Positions 21,786-30,026 of a DNA stretch of 30,026 bases are shown here, one piece after another. The notes beneath the pieces were generated by a model. The model was given only the letters and a program-made list of their open reading frames with translations, was not told the DNA's origin and did not search any database. The DNA lies in assembly GCA_034698045.1 (NCBI GenBank), contig JAQGAU010000360.1, forward strand, positions 1 through 30,026, in the 5' to 3' direction. Position 1 is the first letter of the stretch. The number at the start of each line of letters is the position of its first letter. The DNA comes from Paramacrobiotus richtersi (Eukaryota > Tardigrada > Eutardigrada > Parachela > Macrobiotidae). Made by a program: the position numbers and the translations under genes.

Positions 21786-22310
21786 ATGTCTCTCCACTGC
21801 GTCCTTTTCTCCTTATTAATCTTTTCCGTACCGATCCTTTCTGCCCCGCTAAGCGCCCAAAGCTACCTACTGGATAAACTGCTTGACGCCATCGTCCAGC
21901 GCATCCTCAATGGGAAACCATTAGAAATCGAAGCCCACGACAATTCCCTCATCTTCCGGCAGACCGGCGACTGTACCGGGTGCAACAACAATCCTTTGGG
22001 TACGCCATCTTCCCGCAGTCCCCAGATCGTGGAACCGCCAACCGCCCGCACCACCACAGCGCCCCCTATGACCACCGGTCTCTCCATTATCGTCGTCAAT
22101 GAAACCATGACAGAAACGGCGGTTTCTATCAATGCCACGCTGCCGAGTAATGTCACCGCGCCATCGACCGTGGCTACCAGTCGGAACCCGTTTTGGTGGT
22201 GGCAGACGGAGGAACCCACTGGGCCGTGGTGGTGGAATACCACGGGTCGCACGACCACAACGACAGCAGCGCCCTCAACGAGCGGTTGGTTCTGGTGGAA
22301 TAAACCGTAA
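21786..22310 (+). CDS. Secreted Thr-rich protein with C-terminal Trp clusters (single exon)
   Basis: A complete 174-residue frame opens with a clear signal peptide (MSLHCVLFSLLIFSVPILSA). Residues ~25-60 form a probable amphipathic helical region (YLLDKLLDAIVQRILNGK). A CTGCNN pair of cysteines follows at ~69-72. The second half is Thr/Pro/Ser-rich with several N-glycosylation sites (NET, NAT, NVT, NTT) and likely O-glycosylation. The last 40 residues carry three Trp clusters: FWWWQ, PWWWN and GWFWWN. Two of these follow a similar pattern (aromatic triplet plus polar residue after a Pro/Thr linker). No known domain is recognised. Trp clusters on a mucin-like stalk could bind polysaccharide or membranes; that is a guess. 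The context CACAATG is good, and no splice site is needed. Overlapping frames in other phases are shadows. Confidence 0.8.
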   Translation: MSLHCVLFSLLIFSVPILSAPLSAQSYLLDKLLDAIVQRILNGKPLEIEAHDNSLIFRQTGDCTGCNNNPLGTPSSRSPQIVEPPTARTTTAPPMTTGLSIIVVNETMTETAVSINATLPSNVTAPSTVATSRNPFWWWQTEEPTGPWWWNTTGRTTTTTAAPSTSGWFWWNKP

Positions 22311-22679
22311 AATTCTCTCTTGCGTTGTTTTACGAACATTCAGGTATAGAACTGGAAGAAAAGATTCATCTGACCGGTTCTCTGTATTCGCTACTCATAA
22401 GTTATACCAAGAACATCAAGATACGCACTTTTTAGTACTGCGTACTGTCGCTCAATTGAATAGTGCGCATGTTCCTCAGTCACCGTTAAACGCAACATCC
22501 CGCCGGTGTTTACAAAGCGCCGGTCAGATGAATTTCTTGTTCCTCTTCTATTTCTGTCAAATGTGAACGAATCAGTGAATGCATTTTGCGGAACTCTGGA
22601 ACGTTTCGGTTTATTGTATCAAAACTGTGTTGAACTCTATAATTATACACGTGTATTTAAACTTGACCTAGTTTAAAGA

Positions 22680-22685
22680 AATAAA
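22680..22685 (+). promoter_or_regulatory. Polyadenylation signal for the Trp-rich protein gene
   Basis: A canonical AATAAA lies 370 bases after the stop codon of the Trp-rich protein and is followed by a G/T-rich stretch (GTGCATTTGGGTGTTG), the usual downstream element. It is the best 3' end signal in this part of the window. Confidence 0.55.
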
Positions 22686-22990
22686 AAGGTGCATTTGGGT
22701 GTTGATAAGCATTAAAATTCATTCACGTGTTTACGATAATGAAAAGGCCTCGGACATAAACATCGTGTTATATGTGTCCATCCCGAACGTAAAGAGCTAC
22801 TGCATCCATGTTTGCCGATGCACTTTGTCCAATAATATTAATATGGGAAGTATAAATTCGTGTCAACAACACCGCAAACCGCATTAGCGGCCTATACTGC
22901 CGGCGCTGTCTCACCCAGCTGCACGAGCACTCCTCGGGAAGATGTATTACATTTGCGTGCATCTTCGGGAAACATAATTCTCGGGTATTT

Positions 22991-23130
22991 ACTTTAAAAG
23001 CCAACTGTGTACGCCGTAGAGATACAGCACACGCAACGCCTCATCGGTTAGCGTGTGTATCGATTGGAGGTTTAGAAAGGGATTAACGTGTGCGCGCGTC
23101 ATAGACGGATCCGCGATGAAGGCTGTAAGC
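22991..23130 (-). other. Weak candidate terminal exon
   Basis: Behind a possible acceptor (CAGCTTACAG) a minus-strand frame reads FIADPSMTRAHVNPFLNLQS and ends after LYLYGVHSWLLK at a TAA. The bases are richer in G+C than their flanks, as exons here often are. I recognise no family and no upstream exon could be joined, so it may be chance. Confidence 0.15.
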
Positions 23131-24119
23131 TGTACTGCGATGCGATCGATTCGGAAAGATAACATAATTTTTAGGTTTTTAGTCTGGCTTCGCATGCAAA
23201 CTGTAAAAAAAGCACTAGTTTATAATAAAAACCAAACTTCACAATATAGACGCCAATGTACACAGATGTTTGTTTTACTGCACTGTTGTTGAACAACACA
23301 CATTCTCTTATGGATTGCTCATACTTTGCTGTTTTGTCACTTTTGCCAGTCCTTCTTCATGACAAATCGAACCGAAAGAACGGTTAGCGCTTGTAATCCC
23401 TTAAATATTCTACGGCCGCTCCGCTGCAATCAACGAGAAATCCCCCACTCCAGCCGGCAATTTAAATGATTCATTGTAAGCAAATCTCCGTTTATCCAGT
23501 TTTGACTAAGTGCTGTAGAGAAGCCGAAAGTGGGGCAGAATGTGTAATTGAGCTAATGCGAGAATAAACCCGCTCGGCCCGCGGTACCTTCGCTATCCTT
23601 TTGCCATCGTCTCGGATGGCCGCCTATTTTGTTCCGGGCTTTTAGGCAGCTGCGGGAATAGAGCGGCCCACTCGTGTGCTGTGCGTTCACATTACAAATC
23701 GATCGCTGATAGTCGGAACAACCGGCTTTTACCGGGATAGCATCCGAGTGTGTGTTAAGCTTTCTACTGATCAGATTCCGTGTACAGTGATATAACGTGG
23801 ATACGAAACGTACGTACACGGGAGTCGAAGGCTCATCATCATCCCTGGGCGGTTGGACATTCGACAAAAGCTGTTTTGGTATTTTAGCCGTCGTGCTTCC
23901 TGGTACATAGCGACGTAAACACTAATGTATACTGTGCAATAATTGTGGCAAAAGCGCTTTCTTTAATGCACACCTTTGCATATCTCTTGGTTGAACTAAA
24001 GTTTATGTACAGTAGTAAATCGAGATAAGTAAACGTCTTTAACCGGTAATGTACCGTTTCCTGGGCGTTTACTTGTCCGACAGACGTTTCAATCTTAAAG
24101 CTTGCACATAATCACGTAC

Positions 24120-24317
24120 TTATCGCACAACACTCTGGGCTGCTGCTTGTCCGACAGACCTGAATGCAGAATACACCGAACCACGTACCGTATAGTTTGA
24201 TACATGTACTGATGAGTCATCAACATACACACCGGACACAGAATCCGGCCTAGGAATGGATGAGAAAAGAGGCATTGATTGATCCATCATCCAGCTCAGC
24301 TCTATCCCGCGGCACAT
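24120..24317 (-). other. Weak candidate small gene or exon, divergent from the MAGUK
   Basis: A 65-codon frame starts at an ATG and ends at TAA, reading MDQSMPLFSSIPRPDSVSG and later RSVGQAAAQSVVR. Composition looks protein-like and it lies about 190 bases from the MAGUK start on the other strand, a common spacing for divergent genes. It has no signal peptide or domain, and its splice-like GTACGT sites lead nowhere clear. Confidence 0.18.
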
Positions 24318-24506
24318 ATCCTAACCCAGCATCTGTCTCTCCGCATCCCTACACTGAAACATCTGCAGTAGCACATGCAAGACTCTTCACTTGTGCATAT
24401 CTCTACAACTTGTGGGTACTTGCTCACAGTTGCCAAAACATGTAGTTGTGCATTTTTAATCAAGTGCATCGTGTTGCTAGCGTGTGGGGAATAGAGAAAG
24501 GTAAAG

Positions 24507-27500
24507 ATGGACGAAGACGTGATTCGGCGGATGGTAGCCAGTTTCTCCAAGCAGGACATCAAAGCTGTGCAACGGAATACTGCAGCGGTTATTGCGGAAC
24601 AGAATGAGCCGGTGAATTACAATGTCGTTGATTTGATCTGTGAGGTTATTGGCGATTTGGAGGGGCTGGATGCGGGAAGTAAAGATGGAGTAGAGAGCGA
24701 GCTGATTCAAGAATTAAATGAGATTCTCTACTGTCCGGATTTTCAGGTACATGCACTAACTAAGCAACCTTTTGGTATTATTAAAATAGTACTTACCTGC
24801 GCTACGTGTTGGCTGCACGTACAATCGCTACATTGTGTATATTGTTAAAGATGTACATAACGGTAAACAAATGTTTACTATGAGTGTTACGCAATATTTC
24901 TAGCTTTGGCAACGTTTCATTTATAACACCACGGAAAACAAAACAAAATTTTCAGCAAACTGACGTTTTTACCGGCACATACAATTCCAAGGTTCCGTTT
25001 AATGAACAATGTTATAAGTTAGAACTGTCGTAGCTTCCTGCTAACAACAAAGTTGACATAAATTGGCTTGTCAAACAATGTGGCCGCTTCGCTATTTAGA
25101 GGCGAAATAAGACCAGCGCAGGAATAGAATAAAAATAAAAATTGTTATTACAATTAGGTGAAATTACACTTTAATATTGCAAAACTAAAGAGAACGATCC
25201 ACCGGAGGAGATACGATTACAAGTTACAAGCAGCCGTTGATGAGTATGTATATTATTTTAAGGCGCTGATGGAAACGCACGATCTCGTGGCCAACAAGAC
25301 CTTCGAGCCGGCCATCTTCGAGAACCTCCTGGAAGCCGCCTTCGAAGCGGAAATGTGTCCCTTTCCCGGTCCGGAATCGGTGGACAGTCTCCCCTTTGGC
25401 ACCCCGAGTCTGAACGGTCTGACGCCTTGCAGTTCCGTCCCGCCCAGCACCCCCATGGAAGAGGACAGTGGGATACGGGTGGTGGGGCTGCGTCGTGGGC
25501 GCAATTCCAATCTGGTACGGATAAGGCGACAGTGCTAAATAAATTTCCCTTATTATTGTTGTTTCACTGCAGTACAGCCAAAGCCGGTTATTAAAGGCTC
25601 TTACAACAGAATAAAGTCCTACTAATTTGCTAATGGAAATTTTTTGATTTTTTGAATTTTGTAATATTTCTTGTTGATTCTCGAAATAGAAATCTAGATA
25701 AAACTACAAACTACACTCACACTGGGAATCAAGCAAACGCTATGCGATCTTAGGGCCACCAAAGAATACAGCCGCACTTTGCTTCCGCTTTGTTCTGATT
25801 GTATATATTATTGTTCTTCGGAATTACCACCAGGCTACGTTAGTAAGCAGTACGACTAGTATCAATTTATTATTATTATTATTATTATTTATAATTAAGG
25901 GTAAACATAAACACGGATCCTTTTTTCCCCTATAATAGCACTATGGAGGATCTTTGTGCATTATATAAGAGGACAGGGTCCAAACTATTCCGCTTTCCGT
26001 TAATAATGAGCGAGATTCAAATTATGAGCGCTTGGTAAAGTAATAGTATTATCGCAGTGTATTATTAGACACGCGATCGTTAACGTGTTTCCGGTTGTTG
26101 ATGTGGCCTTAATTGGTTAATAGCAAGGAATGACCGTTCGCGTGGAGAAGGAGCAGCTGGTCGTGGCTCGGATACTGGTCGGTAGTCCGGTCGATAAGCA
26201 AGGTAAATCAATATGTCAGTGGCCGGTTGCGTAGTGCACGGCTACGCCTATAATATTCGGCAAAAATCATATAACTTGGAAATACATTTCGTTTGCACCG
26301 CAGCCAGTGTGTTTGAAACTTTTATTTCTCAAACGTTTCACTCTAGTTAAGTGGTAAGTAAAAATGTTACGGTCATAGTTTTATCCGCACTGGCATGCAA
26401 CAATTACTCCGTAGTATTAATACTACGGAAATTATAAAAATACTACTACTAAGACTACTACTATAAAAATATTTTTATCGCCAAACGTCATACATTCATG
26501 ATTTCTACCCGCTTATACGCGTTTACGAAATTAAATTACACCAGATATACAGTATTTATCATTGGGTTAAATCGTATTAACGCTCTTTTGCATCGTATCG
26601 ATTCCTGCATACACAGTACATAAGGAGGCATATCGACGTGTAGTCTTGTTTTACAAAAACTTTAATCCGACCGGTTCATCTGCATTACATACCACATATG
26701 TGCGATTACGATTGTTTTTATATATTTAACTATTTGTATAACCGTTAATAGTGTAAGTGCTTGGCAAACTAGAAGTTTATTTTAATAATATTAAGAAGGT
26801 TACAAGTATGGCGCTAGCATAAATGCACATGACAGCGCTGCTCTACTTAAACCCTCTACTGTAATACCCAAAAATCGTGACTCATAACCAGTAACTGGAT
26901 TAATCTTCCGTTTGCATGCGACGCTGCTTAATCGATAACAGCGGGCTACTGCGTGCCAGTCAGCACGTGACACCTATAAATCTGTTATTGCAAAAGCACC
27001 AAAATTGCACATTTTAGATCACAATCAAAACACTTTAGCGCGCTATGGTGAAGTCACCCCAAATCTAAACATTTTGTTTAGATTTTCTTGTTTTCTGCAT
27101 TACTGTCTTGTTTCGTCTAAATACACAATATGGTCAACCTGGTCATTACAGGTCTGTTACACGTGGGCGACATCATTAAAGAAGTAAACGGAATCCCGGT
27201 CAAATCGTGCGAAACCTTCCAGCAAGCGGTGCTATCCCAGCCGGACACGGTGACCATCCGCATCACGCCGGCCTTCCATCAGGCGCCGGCCGGCCAGTCC
27301 CTTCCCGTACGCTGCAGTATATTCATTCCCACCTGAAGGGAGCGCATTACTAGTGACCTCTTTGCAGATGTACCTCAAAGCCTACTGCTCGTATGATCCC
27401 CTCACTGATCCGCTAATTCCAGCCGCCAACGCCCTGGGATTGCCGTTCAATAAGGGGGATATCCTGGAGATTGTTAATGTGGATGAGGAGGCGTTCTGGC

Positions 27501-29738
27501 AGGTGCGGTTGATCTTAATCCATAAACAGGAAAGCCAGTATAACAGGAGATGAAGAAAGCATAGTGTACCAACGTCTTGGCAGTCTTATATGAACATTCT
27601 ACAGCTGTATCTCGGGATATGTAGTAATGTAACCCAATGCGCGAAAAACATCTTGTACAGTAAAAGTTTAATCATGTTTCGAACAACCATACTGTACACA
27701 ATTTCGACACTGAATGTCCCGTCAAAAAAAATCTGTAAATTTTTGAAAGTTGTATTCCTGGCACACAGTACAGTATGACCGGTACAAAAAGAAAAAGTGA
27801 TATCCAGAACGAGACAATTGGTCTGCGTGCAGATGCAGCATTACAGTATACGAAGATCACGCCACTTTACAGCAGAACTTTCCCCTTCGACGTGTGACAT
27901 TTAAACCGCTTGTACCATATTGCCAGATGCAGAAATTAATGTTATACAATAAACTCGATTCAGTTTGTTGAAAACGGCTCATGTTCAATGTTTCAACACT
28001 TTAAATTCAAATAGTTTGAGTTGAATTATTATGATGCACGCTTCAGGGAACTGTTATCGTGCTTTTGCTGGTATATAGGCTCGGCACCTGAACAACACCG
28101 GCTCCGCCCGCCTAATTCCATCCCCCTCCCTGCAGGAGCAGCGCATCGCCCGCGCCCACCCGGATTCCCAGCGCTGCTTCTCCCACCGGAATCCCTTCCG
28201 CCTATTCAAAAAACGCCGCATCTTGTACGGCGACCGGCCCAACTGGATAGGTAGGGTCGATAATGTTTAGCTGAGCGACTTGGGCAAAACGGAAATTGAG
28301 GAGCGCGTTATGTAATATGTTAAGACCCCTCGAGACGGTGTCAAAATGTGCTTAGAGAGTGCAGCAGCTAACGGCGTAGATCATTGATTGGCGTGAATGA
28401 TGTGATGTGGGATGTGTGAATAGATATCGACCGGCACGAGTTGGCCGCCTATGAAGAAGTGATGAAACTGCCGGCGTTTAGACGCAAGACGCTAGTGCTA
28501 ATTGGCCCGCTGGGGAATGCCAGAAGGCAGCTGGTTTCCAAAATGCTCAAAATGTTTCCGGATCGTTATGGCTATCCCATTCCACGTACGTACAGCAATG
28601 GATATAGTGTATGCCAGAAAAGTTTTATAAGTAATTTGCATGAATAAATCGATTATTATACACCTCCGTGGTAGCTGGTCCAATACACAACAGTACAACT
28701 ACATACGCGTTTTTTCTCTACGTGCTTCACTTTTTACTATATGATTTCTACTTGTACTAGAAGTAAATGTGTAGATCCATACATAAATCGTGGAAGTAGA
28801 TTATGAACAAAAAGAGTGCAGATTTTGGCATTCGTATGGTTGCCTGTAGCATTACTGGTACTTCGTAACATCTGTTCATCTGTTCACCTGGCATCTGTTT
28901 TTTTTAAAGGCACTTCGAGACCACGCCGTCCAAACGAAATCGATGGCCGCCAGTATTACTTTTGCACAGTTGAAGAAATGAAGCGCGATATCGGCGCCAA
29001 CCAGTTCGCCGAATTCGGAATGTATAACGGACATTATTATGGCACAAAGCTGGATTCCATTAAACTGATTAACCTTAACGGGAAGACGTGTATCTTAGAC
29101 TGTGGACCACAGGTACGTGCACATCATGCATCTATGCAATGAAATGGCTTGGACATTCGTCTCTTTAGTTCGATTTGACATCAGTACTTCAATATGATTC
29201 GGAATAATTTTACTTTGTATAAGCGCTTTATTGCGATTAGCCATTTGCACTTGATGCAAAACTGAAGTACAGATACCTGAAACTGGTAACCTTTATCAAA
29301 ACAAATGCTGAGCAGAATCGTTTCTACTAGTGCCTTAAGCTTCTACGGAACAAAGACTTCCTCCCCTACGTGGTGTTTGTCACAAAGTCGGACTTCGAGG
29401 CACCGGTGGACCACAGGGACGAGATAGCCAACGGGACACTAGCGCGCACACCCAGAGGTCAAAGCCGCAGTCTGACCATCGATAACCTCAAATCTGCCAC
29501 TCAGGTATGCGCGGATCAGGAAGCGCTTTCTTATAGAGTAACGCAGATTGAATCTCTACAGAATCACATGACGGAAGATCTGGAAGATGAAGCCCGGGTA
29601 TTGCTTGAGACGTACGAGCCACTAGTGGATCTAGTGCTGGACAAGCCCGATGTGGACAGCGTATTCGATCAGCTAGTCCGCGGACTGACCCGAGCTGAAC
29701 TGGATGATCAATGGATTCCGGTGTCCTGGATTTATTAA
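24507..29738 (+). CDS. MAGUK scaffold, MPP2/MPP6/Varicose type (nine exons)
   Basis: Exons: 24507-24746, 25263-25514, 26124-26202, 27152-27306, 27368-27502, 28079-28250, 28424-28585, 28910-29112 and 29331-29738. All are bounded by GT-AG and agree in phase, giving 601 residues; introns are 61-949 bases. The L27 domain (~37-90) crosses the first junction (LNEILYCPDFQ then ALMETHDLVANKTFEP). The PDZ domain (~151-235) includes VVARILVGSPVDKQG and LLHVGDIIKEVNG. The SH3 domain (~243-305) has YCSYDPLTDPLIP and FWQ, and a basic hook (FRLFKKRRILYG) follows. The GuK domain (~355-590) has HELAAYEEVMKLPAFRRKTL and HYYGTKLDSI. The C-terminus QWIPVSWIY is the family signature. The GuK P-loop is lost (GPLGNARRQ), as in other MAGUKs, so it binds protein rather than phosphorylating GMP. 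Members organise septate or epithelial junctions at the inner membrane. Only one L27 is recognisable; vertebrate relatives have two. Confidence 0.94.
25866..25891 (+). repeat. (TTA)n microsatellite in a MAGUK intron
   Basis: About eight perfect TTA/ATT units lie in the second MAGUK intron (25515-26123). The tract is simple and likely to vary in length. It lies about 230 bases before the next acceptor, so an effect on splicing is unlikely. Confidence 0.9.
26408..26429. repeat. Perfect 22-base palindrome in a MAGUK intron
   Basis: The sequence TCCGTAGTATT is followed directly by its exact reverse complement, with no spacer. It lies in the third MAGUK intron (26203-27151). A second perfect palindrome, ATAAAAATATTTTTAT, lies at 26464-26479, and between them is a TACTACTAC-type repeat. 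The cluster could be a cruciform-prone spot, a remnant of a small foldback element or a protein-binding site. Confidence 0.85.
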
Positions 29739-29953
29739 AGAATTAACTCGTGCAGAGCGCTTTGCGATGCGCTCCCGAAACTGTGCATAGAATGGGGGCA
29801 GCATAAAAGTACTTACAATTTCTGTGCTCCTGAACCGTCTCAGTCTTGTACTGTATAGATAAAAAGTCGCGCGAACATGAGGGATTTCCTGATGCAGACG
29901 AGTCCCTGACCATTTGCAGCGGATCGTTCCCACAGATATTCGTGAGAGGTATC
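29739..29953. other. 3' flank of the MAGUK gene
   Basis: The first bases after the stop should be the 3' untranslated region. No AATAAA is present before the dispersed repeat begins at 29954, only variants such as CATAAAAGT near 29804 and GATAAAAAG near 29859. The real end of the transcript may lie beyond the window. Confidence 0.5.
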
Positions 29954-30026
29954 TAACTCAAGATCTATAATACGCGTGGCCGCCCCATATCAAAGAAATC
30001 TCGAAAACGATAGCGAGTCATCGAAA
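29954..30026 (+). repeat. Dispersed repeat, copy B (cut by the window end)
   Basis: This copy matches 4378-4445 with only a few differences (CGTGGCC for CGCGGCC, AAAGAAATC for AAACAAATC, ACGATAG for ATGGTAG). It reaches nearly to the last base, so its true 3' border may be outside the window. See copy A for the likely nature. Confidence 0.85.

Larger units (their letters stand above)
22311..24506. other. Intergenic stretch upstream of the MAGUK gene
   Basis: After the 3' untranslated region of the Trp-rich gene, about 1.8 kb lie before the MAGUK start. The part around 23400-23760 looks richer in G and C than its surroundings and may contain the MAGUK promoter or an untranslated first exon. 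A 14-base word CTTGTCCGACAGAC occurs twice, near 24072 and 24146. Two minus-strand frames with protein-like composition (24120-24317 and 22991-23130) are listed as weak candidates. Confidence 0.45.

Noticed and set aside
21863..22339. 158-codon minus-strand frame and the overlapping 144-codon plus frame at 22132-22566
   Set aside because: Both overlap the Trp-rich secreted protein, whose frame has a signal peptide, a good start and glycosylation sites. The others are antisense or shifted readings of repetitive codons.
25158..25262. Upstream extension of the second MAGUK exon (35 open codons after an ATTAG acceptor)
   Set aside because: Joining at 25158 would insert 35 residues in the middle of the L27 domain. 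The acceptor TTTTAAG at 25262 makes the L27 sequence continuous.
26124..26127. Alternative acceptor CAAG at 26127 for the third MAGUK exon
   Set aside because: Starting at 26128 in phase 0 gives an immediate stop. Starting at 26124 gives QGMTVRVE, which continues the PDZ domain.
1..30026. CRISPR arrays, rRNA, bacterial operons or phage genes
   Set aside because: No regularly spaced repeats, no rRNA-like blocks and no long uninterrupted genes are present. The split genes and metazoan families show animal nuclear DNA.

Overview
The window is nuclear DNA of an animal. Its genes are split by GT-AG introns of 61 to about 950 bases. They encode metazoan protein families (a MAGUK scaffold, an F-box protein, a large GTPase) and secreted proteins with signal peptides. 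I see no bacterial operon structure, Shine-Dalgarno sites or CRISPR. Small genes and short introns suit a compact invertebrate genome, probably an ecdysozoan. A tardigrade is my best guess, but that is inference and not proven here.

Layout. 1-2491: no firm gene; a duplicated ~161-base element with decayed reading frames. 2492-3773 (minus): two-exon secreted Asn/Gln/Gly-rich low-complexity protein. 3774-9185: long gap with a dispersed repeat and a near-perfect inverted repeat. 9186-13187 (plus): three-exon GTPase of at least 1062 residues whose first exon(s) I could not find. 13188-14930: intergenic, with a possible mobile-element remnant. 14931-17659 (plus): three-exon F-box protein of 587 residues with an N-terminal region that looks like Tudor-type beta repeats. 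17660-18739: intergenic, with a decayed fragment resembling the GTPase gene. 18740-19826 (minus): three-exon secreted peptide or prohormone-like precursor of 154 residues. 19827-21785: unresolved minus-strand open frames only. 21786-22310 (plus): single-exon secreted Thr-rich protein with Trp clusters. 22311-24506: intergenic, with weak minus-strand candidates. 24507-29738 (plus): nine-exon MAGUK (L27-PDZ-SH3-GuK) of 601 residues, orthologous to MPP2/MPP6/Varicose. The window ends in a second copy of the dispersed repeat seen near 4.4 kb.

The genes are not an operon and show no shared pathway. The MAGUK is a cell-junction scaffold, the F-box protein probably a ubiquitin-ligase adaptor, the GTPase an uncharacterised cytosolic P-loop protein, and the other three enter the secretory pathway. 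Gene models were built by joining exons whose splice sites and codon phases agree. The MAGUK is the firmest because every joined exon continues the known domain order. The least described items are the secreted peptide precursor, the two-part GTPase, the F-box protein's N-terminal half, and a 7-base word (TACAGTA/TACTGTA) that is strongly over-represented outside exons.
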